This document shows, piece by piece, positions 36,070 through 47,007 of a DNA stretch of 64,000 nt (position 1 is the first letter of the stretch; each line of letters starts with the position of its first letter). Under the pieces are notes generated by a model. That model was given only the letters and a program-made list of their open reading frames with translations. It was not told the DNA's origin and searched no databases. The translations under genes were made by a program, and so were the position numbers. The DNA comes from Melieria omissa (lineage: Eukaryota; Arthropoda; Insecta; Diptera; Ulidiidae), in assembly GCA_963971225.1 (NCBI GenBank), contig OZ020269.1, positions 93,682,865 to 93,746,864 on the forward strand, written 5' to 3'.

Positions 36070-37026
36070 CATTATGTGAGCGGTGAAAACATGGCTCAGA
36101 AACTAAAGATTGATCCCAAAACAGTTTTAAACCATTTTCACTTCAAATCACCACCCTGGAAAAAGTTTGCTCGCTTTTGTTCTGAAAATGTTTATGAGAA
36201 AGATGCACCTCGCGCTGGAAGAAACTAAAGATTGACCACAAAGTAGCTTTAAACAATTTTCATATGATTGGTTTCAAAAAAAAGTTCGATTTTGAAAATG
36301 TTGAAAACGTAATAAGTAGAATACATTTCCATCTGCGATTTGCTATTGAAAATAAATGAAATCAAGCGTATATTTGAAACGTATGGCATCAGGAGATGAA
36401 AGGTGGACCAGATACGATAAATGTTGTTCAAAAACTGTCTTGGCAAAAAAATTAAAAAAATTCCAAAAATGTTGTCAAAGCTGCAATTGACCACAAGAAA
36501 TGTGTTGTTGTTGTATTGTTGTGTTCGTTGGGACTAAAAATGTATCACCCATTATGAGTTACTGTCGCCTGACTAAACAATTGATTTGAATCTTTACTGC
36601 CAGCGCATTAATGCAGTGGAATCAAGAAATTTAAAAGAGAGGCCACAACTGATCAAACGAAACGGTGCTGAGTTTCATCATAGCAATGCGGATACACATC
36701 TTTGTTGAGATAAAAGACTTTGGCAGCGGAGTTTCGATGTATCCACCATATAGTCCAAACATTGCACTGACATATTGTTATTTGCTCCCGAAGACTGTCT
36801 TACTTACTTACTTAACTGGTCATAACAATCCGTTACCGGGTTACGGTCTGCCGCAAAAGCTCTCTCCAGGCGCCTCTCCTTTACACGCGACTTCTTCAGT
36901 TGGTCACACCAAGAGACGATGGGGTCTCCTCAACTTGGCCCTTTCACCAGAGACACGGCCTCCCTCAGTTTTTTCCTACGAAAAATGGCGAAAGGTAGTT
37001 GAGAAGAATAGCCATTATTTGGATTA
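36070..37026 (+). pseudogene. decayed mariner transposase
   Basis: Plus-strand pieces in mariner order: LKIDPKTVLNHF (near 36100), GDERWTRYDK (near 36390), MYPPYSPNIALTYCYLLPKT (36737-36795), then, after a LINE insertion, YEKWRKVVEKNSHYLD at the C-terminus (36975-37027). Many stops and shifts separate them. Terminal repeats are not evident. Clearly dead. Confidence 0.75.
36797..36975 (-). mobile_element. LINE 3' fragment inside the mariner
   Basis: Plus strand: CTTACTTACTTAACTGGTC, then CCGTTACCGGGTTACGGTCTGCCGC, as at 63307-63365; on the minus strand this is the 3' end of the same LINE. It separates the mariner's third catalytic region from its C-terminus, so it inserted later. Confidence 0.8.
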
Positions 37027-37216
37027 ATAATTTTTTTTTTAGTAAGGAAAATATTGTGTATATCTTAACAAAGAAATGCTGAATACTTTTTGTCAATTTC
37101 TTTTTTCATATTATTTATTTATATTATTATTTATTTATATTATTATTTATTTCATATTGTTATTTATTTAATATCTAAACAACACTTGAAGCAAACTGGG
37201 ACAAATTGTAGTAGAA

Positions 37217-37672
37217 CTAAATCTTTTTTTATTTCTTCTAAGCGCGACTAGTTTTGTGTTTTGATTTGGTGATTTTAAATTTATAGAATTTCTACTATTT
37301 TCTATTTTCATTATCTTCCTTCTCTTACCAAATTCTCAATAGACGACAGTTGTTTATATGCAATTTTGGAATTGTCTTTCAGCAAACAAAACAGATTAAT
37401 GAGAACTAAGGAAGCCAAACCCACCAGTTGTTTATCTATTAAAAAGAAAAAAATTGTACTAAATATTTTTTATTTCTTCTGAGCGCAACTAGTTTTATTC
37501 TTTAACTCTTTTTTTTAGCTGTATTGTTGATTTTAATTTGATGGAATTTCTACATTTCTTTTATCTTCCTTCTCTAACGAAATTCTCAATTGACGACAGT
37601 TGTTTATATGCAATTTCGGAATTGTCTTTCAGCAAGCAAAACAGATTAATGAGAACTAAAGAAGCGAAAATT
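37217..37672. repeat. two-copy tandem duplication, ~242-bp unit
   Basis: Both copies share TTTCTTCTRAGCGCRACTAG, ATTCTCAATWGACGACAGTT, GTTTATATGCAATTT and TTAATGAGAACTAA. Copy 1 is about 37217-37420 and copy 2 about 37458-37672. Preceded by (TTTATATTATTA)n low-complexity DNA from 37115. Confidence 0.75.
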
Positions 37673-37679
37673 AAGTCGA

Positions 37680-39775
37680 AATAAAATTGAAGAACCATAA
37701 ATATTAGCCGTCACTCACCTTGAACCGCTACCGTTGCTTCAGTGCGCGCCCAGTGCCTGCAATAGCAGCGCCGCACGTACGCGAGCACGAACACGAACAA
37801 CGCAGCGTCATTATCGTTAAAGCGCAAACGGCAGAACGGCAACCCCCACCACAGCCATTCCAGACACCCAGCCATCAGCCACTACACTACAGACACACAC
37901 ACACATACACTCACACTCGCACTCATTTCTTGTGCGCCGCAATGCCAGCCCGAGTTCTACTCGTAGGTGCAGTGTGCAGTGCAGTTGTTGTTGCTGTTGC
38001 TGCTTGTCGTGGCGCTCGTTAGCCGAAACGAGCTGCCGCCGAGCTGAGTTGCTCGTACCAGGATGGCAACAACATGAACGGCAGCGTATGCCATAAAATG
38101 GCATTTCCGGTGGCGACGAACACGAGCACCGACAACAACAACGACAGCAGCAACAACAATGAGTGGCAGCACCACTGCACCAGCAGCGTGCACACTATAG
38201 CATCATTGTTGTTTTTGTGGTTTGAATGAATGTGTGTATGTGTGGTTTTGTTGTTGTTTTTGTTGTAGCAAACGAACGAGCCAAACGAATAAACGAGGTT
38301 AGGTAACGCCCCAGTACGTGACTTTCGTCACTTGAAGGCGGTCCCGCCTTTTTGCTACTTCAGCGAAATAAAGCATTAAAACGAAAACAACTACAACCAC
38401 ACAACTCTAGCACAACCATTCCAATTCCACGAGGAGTTGTGCAGCATGGCCGATGAGTGGAGCCGACAACGAGCAACGGCAACGTAGACTACGAGGGTTG
38501 CTGGCATCCGCTAGGGGCGCACATGAATTGTGGTAGTTGTGGATATGTTAGTTGACTTGTTATTGTTGTAGTTATTGTTATTGTAGTTGAGTTGCCCCCC
38601 CCCCCCCATGCCACCCACACTGCCAGCCACCTGGCATTGGACTTTTGCATTTCACTTCTAGCATTTCTTAAAGTGGCCGCTTAAGCATTCAACTGCTTAG
38701 TTGTTGTTGTTATTGCTGTTGTTCGATTTCATCTCAACACTATTTCTTGCAATACTTTGCAGACAATTCTCATTTGAAACGAGTAGAGTTGGTCGTTGTG
38801 GCTTCAAGTGACTTTTGCCATATTTGCAAAGATTTTCTTCTACAACAAAAAAGTTGTATTTGTTTCATGCAATTTTTGCATACCATGAACCCTTTGAACC
38901 CTTTGGCTACGTTGTTGTTATTGTGGTTGTTGTTGTTATTGCTTTTATTGTTCTTCGGGTTTCAACTCTGGTGGCAAAGTTTTCCACTTAAGTCTGTGTT
39001 GAGTATTTGTTGGCATCGCTCATGCCAGCACCATTTGCTGCGCTGACTTCTTTGTCTTCTCGAGAATATGCCGGCAATCAAGTTTGTCAAGTGTGCTCCA
39101 GCGTGTGCTGAGCATTGTTGGCGTCACCATTTCATTTGGCCGATAAATTTGATATGCTATGCAGTCTGTGATTTCCATACTGCAGGACTATTTAAATAAA
39201 AACACATTCATTCGAAATGCTTCATGTCTTGGGTTTTGCAAAATCGAGAGCTTAATTTCTTTTACAATACAACAATAATTCGAAGCAAATAATCAGCAAA
39301 AAGTTAATGGAAAAATAATGCAAACAACGTTTGCATAGATTCCTTGAAAAAAAAGAATCATTAATTCAGTTGCTCGCAGCAGCAACTCACATTTAGACTT
39401 CATTTAATCATGTTTTTTCTTAATTATTTATCACTGAAAGTGCTTCATCAATTATGAAACCATTAGACCCAATTAATCATCTTTTTGTACACAAATCATC
39501 ATTTTTCATCATAATCATCTTTCTAAATCTATGATTGTACCTTCAGCGGTTTGGGCTCGGCAATAATGAATCAGTCAGTCAGCCATGACAAGGAATTTTA
39601 AGAACCAAGTTTGGCAATTTCTGACAAATTTTTGGATTCTAGTTTATCGGTTTTGCCATTTCAGTCCATTTAATTTCATTTATTTATAATTAGTCAAAGA
39701 ACAATTGTTTGCTTACTGACTAATAAAGAACAGCATAATGAATAAGTAACAAAATAATATTACGTAGCAATCGAT
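37680..39775. other. non-coding; CAA/TTG-rich island
   Basis: GC-richer host-like DNA with CA runs (37885), GTTGTT/CAACAA runs (38125-38165, 38240, 38560, 38930) and a poly-C tract (38596-38607). Frames such as 37720-38022 consist largely of repeat-encoded His/Thr or Ala/Val and are not supported. Possibly regulatory or intronic. Confidence 0.4.
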
Positions 39776-39778
39776 AGC

Positions 39779-40975
39779 TTAATTAAAAACAGAGTTCAAC
39801 CAGTTCAAAAATATTGCTTTAGAAGTAGTGAAGTCCACCGAAAAGTTTTTTGAGAACTTATTAAGTTCTATTAGAGCTCGCAAAAGAGGAGCATTTAAAG
39901 CATAAATTGTTTTGACGAAACCAACATTAAACAAGTCAAAGTGCTGGAGAGATCTAGAAGGGATGTTGAAGTGAATCCTTTCTAAGAGAGAAGGGCAGTC
40001 AACCAACCCGCAAATAACATCAAAAACAAATGGCAAAGATATGATGGATCTTCTATCCTGCAAGGTTTTTCAATTTATGAGCTTATAACGCGATAAGTAA
40101 GATGGAACAGGATCCTGAAAGTGTAGTGATTTCAGAGCGAAACGTAGGAAAACCTTCTGAATACGTTCCAAGCGATTAACGTGGCAATAGTAATATGGCC
40201 TCCAAATAAACGCGGCATACTTTAACTTCGAGCGGAAAAGACAGGTGTAAAGCAGTTTAGGGATTGGAGAACTCGGAACCATTGCGCCTCACAAAAGCTA
40301 ACATGGCATAGGACTTGGCAATGGTGGAATTTATATGACTTGAGAAGGGAAACTTTGCATCAAAAACTGCCCCTAGTTACTTAGTCTCGGTAAGAGATTT
40401 CAAATAAGTATTTGAAATTCGATAGGAAGTCTGAAGGACAGAGTTGCTTTTAGATAATGATAGTTGAAAGCATTTATTAATGTTTAGCGGCAGACGATTG
40501 CGAGAGCACCACATGTTGACAGCGTCAAGTTCTGCTTGGAGCGCCTGAGAATTAGCGGTGTCCCTAACAGTTGATTAATTTTTCAAGTCGTCAGCATAAA
40601 GCAGAAAACTAGAGGCCGAGAAACAACTGGTGATGTCGTTTATGAATAAAGAAAAAACAAAGGTCCCGAAATACTACCTTGAGGTACCCTGGAAGTTGCG
40701 ACAAGCGGCCGAGATGGAATATTGTCGACAACTACCTCACACCTACGATTACTCAAGTAGGATCTGGTGCAAGATCCTGTCAAAGGCTTTAGAAAACTAC
40801 GTGTAGATAGTATCTACCTGGAGACCTTTTTAAAATGCAGAAATGCAGTCCTCAGTAAAGACTGCCAGATTAGTTATCGTCGATCGCCCAGGGATAAATC
40901 CTCTTGCTGTATTGTTCACCTGACTTTTGTCCTCAGTGATTAGCTTCTCGATTACGTTAGTCTTCTCGGAGAGAA
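39779..40975 (-). pseudogene. CR1/Jockey-like LINE reverse transcriptase, 3' part
   Basis: Read on the minus strand: a GRSTITNLAVFTED region (near 40890), RVPQGSISGPLFFLFINDI (near 40690), the catalytic box YADD (near 40600), and the C-terminal LYTCLFRSKLKYAAFIW, VNRLERIQKVFLRFALKSL and FSKNF-type tail (39779-40282). It carries several stops and frameshifts and is 5' truncated after the first RT blocks. Inactive; clade assignment is tentative. Confidence 0.8.
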
Positions 40976-41093
40976 ATCAAACAACTTAACCCAGTTTTGT
41001 CATTTACAAACTTGTTTAATTTTTAATATTTAAATTTTTTTCATGTTTACTTTTTCATTTTAGTTTTCACTTTTTAATTTTTTTTTTTGTAAT

Positions 41094-41350
41094 TTTTAGT
41101 TTTTAAAAGGAAATATTCCAATTCATAATTATTGGATGTGTGTGATTTGTTAACCTCACTTTTTTAATTTTAAATTTTAATTTTAAAATTTTTAGTTTTT
41201 AAAATGAAGTAATCCAATTCATAATTATTGCATCTGTGCGATATGTTAACCTCACTTTTTTAATTTTTAATTTTAAGTTCTTATTTTTTATTTTTAGTTT
41301 TTGGAAGGAAACATTCCAATTCATAATTATTGCATCTCTTCTCTGTTAAC
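41094..41350. repeat. three-copy tandem repeat, ~100-bp unit
   Basis: TTTTTAGTTTTT followed by CCAATTCATAATTATTG and GTTAACCTCACTT recurs at about 41094, 41188 and 41295. AT-rich spacer lying just downstream of the chitin deacetylase gene. Confidence 0.75.
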
Positions 41351-41433
41351 CTCACTTCAAATAACTCGCACGAACTGAGCTTTGATTGTTTTACAAGTGA
41401 ATTTTTTAGCAACAAATGATGTCGACATTGCCT

Positions 41434-41449
41434 TTTATTGTGTTTTATT
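41434..41449 (-). terminator. poly(A) signals of the chitin deacetylase gene
   Basis: AATAAA occurs twice on the minus strand (41444-41449 and 41434-41439), about 60-75 bases after the stop at 41509. Confidence 0.7.
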
Positions 41450-41508
41450 GTGATTTTTGATGTAAGCAGTTCAACACATAATGAATTCATTGTTTAGAAG
41501 TATTTCAC

Positions 41509-42860
41509 CTAGTTGCGTCTGTGCGTGCTCAATCCCTGCGGATTATCCAGCCAAGGATACGCGGCCGGACAGCGATCGCACACAGTCATATAGCGCATTT
41601 CCCCCACGGAAACCTTGACGAGTCCACAGGTGCGCGGCACGCAAGTGGTCTGAGGCTTCGGGGCACAGCTCTCGAACGGTTTACCCAGCACAGGATGTTT
41701 CATGTAGTCTATAACACGAGCGGCCGTGGTTAGGTAGACGTCGGGCAACGAGTTCACGTGCATCAAAAACCTGGAAAAGTAAACATAAGCCATGAATGAC
41801 CCACGACTCGCCAACTCTCAACCGAAGCACTCACTTTCTGAAAGCGGCAAAATAATTTTTGCCGCGCGCAAACCATGCCGCATGCAAATACATGCCGAAC
41901 GGTGCCCGATTGGTTTCGTAGTGTCGATTGAAATTCTCCATGAACCATTCGACGATTGCATCCACATTGTCCTTTGGCGGATAAATGCAGCCATCAATCA
42001 TCGAACAGCTATAGTCGTGCTTGTCGGTCCACGACACCATGGGATTGACCCAGACGCCCGCTATGGACGCATCGGGACAGGGATTTATCTGGCAGTCCTG
42101 CGCCGAGCGATAGTCCAGCGTGTACGGCCACATGGGCGGATTCTTGTACTGTTGTGTGGGCCACGAGCTATCGTACAGCAAGCCCAGTCGCTGCGCCGCC
42201 ACGTAGCTGTTGTTGCCCGACAGTTGCAAGAAGGGCAGACGCATGCCGCGTATGTGAGTACGATTGACCTTGGCGAATGTCTCGACTAGTTCGATTTGGT
42301 TGCCAAATTCGCGCATCAGCAGTGCCACGTCCGCCTCGCGCCAGTACTCGGTGCCATCGCCATGAGTGATCGAGTGCAGAGCGATCTCGTGGCCCTGCGC
42401 GTAGAGTGCGTTCACCTTGCTGTAGTCGGTGTACTCGTGCGAGACGTAGAAGGTGCCGCGCGCCTCGCAGCCGTCCGGATTGACGAGGCCCTCAAACAGC
42501 TGTTGGTACTGCTCGTAGTTGCTGGCGGTCACCGCATCATCGAAGGTCACTGTTATGAGCTGTGGACGCGCGACGACGAAAGATCATTTTAAAGATTATA
42601 TTTCAGGTGTCTGAAGTTTTGAGTACAAATTTCAAGCTCACTTGTGGAATTTCTTTCTCTCTGCCGCGAAATTCCGCCTTGGGCAGCGGCAATCCCGAGC
42701 AGCGACAATTCGGCAATTGGCACTTGGCTAGCGAACAACGTTCCGCACGCTTCAGTTCAATGTTCTCCACATCCAGGCCGAGTTCGTCCGTGGCGAGGGT
42801 TAGTGTTAATGCGGCCAGGAATGTGAGGCCAACTGCCGTTCGGATTGTTGTCAGCTGCAT
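41509..42860 (-). CDS. secreted chitin deacetylase (carbohydrate esterase 4), three exons
   Basis: Exons: 42642-42860, 41835-42559 and 41509-41770 (219+725+262 nt, 401 residues). Donors read CAA|GTGAGC and AAA|GTGAGT; acceptors read CCACAG|C and TTCCAG|G; introns are 82 and 64 bp. Signal peptide ~1-23 (MQLTTIRTAVGLTFLAALTL), then a four-Cys stretch (C42, C47, C52, C54), then the NodB domain: TFDD (78-81), metal-binding HSITH (135-139), RLPFLQ (180-185), YDSSW (202-206) and HAAW (299-302). The catalytic set is intact. The enzyme removes acetyl groups from chitin outside the cell. There is no separate chitin-binding (CBD) or LDLa domain as in cuticle-type enzymes, so it fits the short group V class (Drosophila Cda6-9 type), known mainly from gut. 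I cannot assign the exact orthologue. Frames on the opposite strand are shadows. Confidence 0.93.
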
Positions 42861-42887
42861 TTCAAAGTTTGGTGTGCAAATACTTTG

Positions 42888-42950
42888 AGTCTGAGTGAGG
42901 GGCACTGGCTCTTTTATGGTCTCGGCTCATAGCGGTTATCTTATCGCAGC
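42888..42950 (-). promoter_or_regulatory. putative core promoter and paired GATA sites of the chitin deacetylase gene
   Basis: On the minus strand CATAAAAG (42911-42918) is TATA-like, with Inr-like TCACTC/TCAGAC ~20-25 bases downstream (42892-42898), and the start codon at 42860. Just upstream, GCGATAAGATAACC (42936-42948) contains two adjacent GATAA motifs. GATA factors control fly midgut genes, which agrees with a gut enzyme. Another TGATAA lies on the plus strand near 42994. Confidence 0.55.
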
Positions 42951-43339
42951 CAATTGTCCGACTAATTGCTTGCAAAGAACAGCAAGCGATGTTGTGATAA
43001 AGTAACTGAATGAGTTGTTCTCTTGTCAATTAATTTGAGATTGCCTGTACGATTGTGCGGAAGTTGTCGAGCGGCACAAGACAATAGAAAGTTTGGCTGC
43101 GAATTGCAAACTGCATATCTAGTGGATACCTGGTCATTGAATGTCGAATTTTTAACGCGAGTGCCGCCACAGTGTGGCCTATCCCCACGGTGCTCAGAAG
43201 CACAGCGTATCAAAATGAAGCGTTGATAAGCGCCCTGAGAGACTAGCTCCCGGTACCAATTGGGTTAATTGGGTTACCCGTCCTTGGTAGGGATCGAGGC
43301 CTATCTAAACGTCTGCCGTGCTATGGGTCCGGCACCCGT

Positions 43340-43767
43340 TTGTAAACGCAACTCCACGCCGACCGAAACTCTACCCGCATTTGGGTGTTCGGGTACCTGG
43401 TCACAAGGGCATTGAGGGAAATGAGGCAGCGGATACTGTCATCAAGTGGAGATAAGGATGCAGTAGAATCAGTCGGGCACCTTCTATGCCACTGCCCATC
43501 ACTCCAGAGACGACGGCCCCAGACTCTTTGGGACAAGGTTCTTTGATGGGCTTGCGGAATAAGCAGATGCACAGATAACCGATCTACACAACTTCCTCGC
43601 TAAGAAGAGATCGTTCCCAAAAGATCCCGTTTGGATCTACAGGGATTCCAACAGATAAAAGAAACATACCGGTTTCTTCGAAAAATTAAGGCATTCACCA
43701 TAGACCCAACAGGGTCTCCGAGTGGAAATGCTTGCTGCACACACCCCTTCCGTAACCTAACCTACTG
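43340..43767 (+). pseudogene. I-like element remnant (RNase H end and tail)
   Basis: The plus strand gives VPGHKGIEGNEAADT, the conserved end of a retrotransposon RNase H domain, then after an internal deletion VGHLLCHCPSLQRRR of the Cys-His tail. It ends with CCGTAACCTAACCTA at ~43765. Several stops are present. Dead copy. Confidence 0.75.
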
Positions 43768-44115
43768 TCGCCAAAAGCGGTGTTCACGGGTGCTAGATGA
43801 GCAGATCAGCAAAGTTCTGATACCTCTGCGGACGATCAACAGAGGTTTGACGAACAACCTAATGAGAAACGCGAAGGCGTGGTGGAACAGTTTAACTACC
43901 TGCACACCTGACTACCTGGGGACCTACATTTTAACGCCGAGGAGGTTTTGTCATTGCATGCCAAGAGCGCACTTGTGCGATTCTTGTAATTCTTATCTGA
44001 TTCATGTAGATAGCGATAGAAGTAGACGAGCGTTTTACCAGCCCAAGCTAGGAATCGAACCTAGGGCCTCGGTTTGAGAAGCCAGCGTGCTACCCGCTGG
44101 ACTATCGAGGCCGGC
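43768..44115 (-). mobile_element. tRNA-like sequence, probable SINE head and body
   Basis: The minus strand from ~44115 reads GCCGGCCTCGATAGTCCAGC, with an A-box-like TAGTCCAGCGG and, 32 bases on, a perfect B-box GGTTCGATTCC flanked by a 5-bp T-stem (CTAGG/CCTAG). That is the spacing of an internal Pol III promoter. The anticodon stem does not pair and the acceptor stem fits poorly, so it is not a working tRNA. Roughly 270 bp of unrelated body follow to ~43768, which suggests a tRNA-derived SINE. The 3' boundary is uncertain. Confidence 0.5.
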
Positions 44116-44129
44116 AAAACAAAAATATA

Positions 44130-44410
44130 TAGAGCCAAGGAAACTCTGGAGCACATTCTTTGATCCTGCTCGGCCATCTCAAGACTGCGACTTACTCACT
44201 TAGGAGCCTCGTTTTTTTTCTGGGTTCGAGGAGGTTTCCAAGCATGAATTAAGTAGCTGCTTTGCTGCGCTGGGAATTCGAACAATTTCACCGATAACTT
44301 TTACCTCGCAACACTAAGGAACCTAAACTGGTATTATAGACCTAACCGAGTCTATGGGTAGCCAACTCGGTCAGTCAGCTTACCTTACCTATCCTAACCT
44401 AACATACACA
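44130..44410 (+). pseudogene. I-like element 3' remnant
   Basis: ETLEHIL, SCSAISRLRL and a degenerate tail match the Cys-His end of I-like ORF2. It closes with GTCAGCTTACCTTACCTATCCTAACCTAA. Separate from the copy ending at 43767, because that one has its own tail. Confidence 0.55.
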
Positions 44411-45160
44411 AGGAAGGTTAGGTTAGCGAAATAGATGTGGTTTGAACATTTCATGCGGCAACTGAGTTGGGAACTGCGTGAGAAGTTAGAAAAGAGTAAA
44501 AGACTCATTTGAGGTTGGAAGAAAACACATTGTTCAGCGCTTCAAGATACATTAGAGACAAATTATCGAATTCTTTGGTTTTTGATTTCGTTAAACTCTG
44601 AAAGTTTCATATCACCGTCAATCAAGTAAAAACGATAGATTTTCATTGTTTACCCTAACCACAATTAAGTGCCTTTCGTGCTTTATTCTTGTACACTCTC
44701 GACTTAAATAGCAAGCACCCACTCTCTCTCTCTGAGTACAATGACATGACAGGGGATAACCAACTGTTCGTACATGGTTTTCTGTCAAATGTCAAAATCC
44801 CATTGTGACAACTGACCGCAAGCAATGAAGAAGTTTGCACGAGAAGCTAACGAAAAATGGTAAAAGACACAAAGGGCGAGAGAGTTCAAAGTGCAGTGAC
44901 AAAAGAATGTCCCAGCGTCAGACACATTTTACGATTAGTGAAGACAAAAACCCAAATGTGTGGGGGTACAAAGTGCGCGTACGTGTTGTAGGTGCACGCC
45001 GAAGGATAATCGTTTTTCGTACGCAAATTGCAAAGGGTGACCACATGATTGGAATAGAAAAATAAACATAAATCTTTCCACAAATGTCTGCAAACATACA
45101 AACAATATATATCGACACCAAGATTATGCAATTGAACACCTATAGACGTCTTTCCCTGGG
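44411..45160. other. non-coding, no gene seen
   Basis: Short frames only. The plus frame 44835-45065 has no recognisable features. Confidence 0.35.
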
Positions 45161-45164
45161 GCTA

Positions 45165-46195
45165 AACAATCACTGCGGTGAAGAAAGCTTTTGATATTCA
45201 TACGAATACTGCACGAAACGACAATAGAACTTAAAGCACCGTGAAGTATAGAACAACACTGAAGTAGAACAATACTGCAGTGGAACAACACGGAAGTAGA
45301 ACAACACTGAACTAGAACAACATTGAAATAGAACAACATTGAAGTAGAACAACACTGAAGTAGAACAAAACTGAAGTGAAGCACTGAAGTAGAGCATTTT
45401 CAAGGATACGGTGTTTTGTTTTGCACGATCGGAGTAGCTGATGTTTGTTTTTGGTATTTTGTATGGAATATGGGCTGCATTTCAAGCATTACAACAACAT
45501 TAACACTCCGATAACCGCTAATTTTTTAACGGCCAAAGCCCAACAAAGTCCCCAGGGACCTCTTTTGTAATATTGCATATAATGCGTGTAATTATATAAT
45601 GTAGTGTTACATAATGTGTGTAGATGAATTTGGAAAGCCAAAAAGCTAAATATCGTGTATATTTTTTAGTAAACATATATGTATTTTTTACTACAGACAG
45701 ATAGGCAGAAACGTATACAATACAAAATAATTGCTTTTAAAAACGCCATAGGTCCCTACGGACCTTGTTGGGCATCGGAGGGTTAATGTAAAAAAACGCA
45801 TGTTTTAAAACATGTTTTTTCGATATTTATTTAAGTCTGTTTCACTTGGTGTGAAGTAGAAGTTCTGTTTCACTCGGTGTGAAGTAGAAGTTCTGCTTCA
45901 CTCGGTGTGAAGTAAAAGTTCTACTTAACTCGGTGTGCTTGCCGTGATTTACCGTTACTTAACCTCATTATAGCTTTCTGTTTTGATGTTTTGCTTCACA
46001 ACATTACACAAGCATTGTCGCTGCTGTAGCGAAAAGGTTTTCGAATGATGCAGTGCTTGCTTTGTTGCAGAATAGAACTATTGAGCATTTGAATTCGCTG
46101 TCAACGCGACAATGAAGTACAGTACTTGACAGTACTGTGCAGTAGTAAAGTGTGCCCAATAGAAAGTTGTGTGCAGCTCTTTAGTACATACTCGT
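45165..46195 (+). mobile_element. TIR element A (left-truncated)
   Basis: Shares its sequence in inverse orientation with element A' (53809-60249), including the subrepeat arrays GTAGAACAACACTGAA (45240-45395) and GTGTGAAGTAGAAGTTCTG (45840-45935). The right end GCTCTTTAGTACATACTCG equals the A' terminus. The left end, with the second terminal repeat, is missing. No transposase. It carries a later MITE (45504-45782). Confidence 0.7.
45504..45782. mobile_element. 279-bp TTAA-flanked MITE in element A
   Basis: Ends CACTCCGATAACC and its approximate inverse GGGCATCGGAGGG, with subterminal GGGACC blocks, flanked by TTAA (45500-45503, 45783-45786). The matching place in A' (near 59813) is a single uninterrupted TTAA, an empty site. 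Confidence 0.75.
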
Positions 46196-46626
46196 AGTTT
46201 CGTTGAATTTTTGTTAAGGTTTAAAATTGACTCAAATAAGTAGAAAAACCTTATAATACTTTTTTTTAGCAAAATTGTAATAACTGTAATTGAAATTATT
46301 CCAGTTAGATAAATTACCCAGCAACGGCGACATTTTTTCATATTCACTTTAATGCTGTTTATTTTAATAATGATTCCATTAGTCACACTAAATGAATGTT
46401 TTTTATTTGCACTTAAAAAACTAAAACGTGTACACCTAATTCTGTTTTTACACGGTCTTTTTTTACACGATTTTATTCCATTTAGCACGATTTAAAATTT
46501 TTTGTGCTTAAATTTTTTTGTCAAATTTAATTTTTGCGAAGTATGTTCATATCACAAATTTAGGGGAATTCCCTTTTTGTGCATCCAAGCAAATTTACTG
46601 GTCAGAGCAATTGAAATGTGTTAATA

Positions 46627-46817
46627 CACCTAATTCTGTTTTTACACGGTCTTTTTTTACACGGTTTTGATTTAACACGGTTTGAAAATAAAAAAATTTT
46701 CAATTTTTCGTGCTAAATGGAATAAAATCGTGTAAAAAAAATTATTATTTTTTAATTTTCAAACCGTGTTAAATCAAAACCGTGTAAAAAAAGACCGTGT
46801 AAAAACAGAATTAGGTG
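46627..46817. mobile_element. 191-bp palindromic MITE of the same Tigger family
   Basis: An almost perfect inverted repeat beginning CACCTAATTCTGTTTTTAC, with TA on both sides (46625-46626, 46818-46819). Its ends equal those of the host Tigger, so it is a self-derived hairpin MITE that jumped into a relative. The Tigger remnant at 31655 has the empty site with a single TA. Confidence 0.88.
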
Positions 46818-47007
46818 TATTTTGTGAATTATCAATGCCACATCAGACGTGTTTGGTAAAGAAATTTTTTATTGGCAAATTTGTTTTTCCAACGTTACAT
46901 TAAATTTAACGCATTAAGAGAAAATGTAAGCCAAAAAATATTTTATATTTATTCAGTTATTTATATTTGTTAATTTTGTTAAATATTTTATGTATCCCTA
47001 AAAGAAA

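Noticed and set aside
37720..38193. Frames on both strands near 37.7-38.2 kb
   Set aside because: Composition driven by CA and CAA runs (His/Thr, Val, Ala). No domain, and both strands are open equally.
41792..42592. Plus-strand frames of 165 and 98 residues
   Set aside because: Antisense shadows of the chitin deacetylase exons.
44036..44115. A functional tRNA gene on the minus strand
   Set aside because: The anticodon stem does not pair and the acceptor stem is poor. Kept only as a tRNA-like or SINE candidate.
45124..45403. Minus frames with CCSTSVLFYFNVV repeats (also 59831-60239 plus)
   Set aside because: Translations of the ~16-bp GTTCTACTTCAGTGTT subrepeats in elements A and A'.
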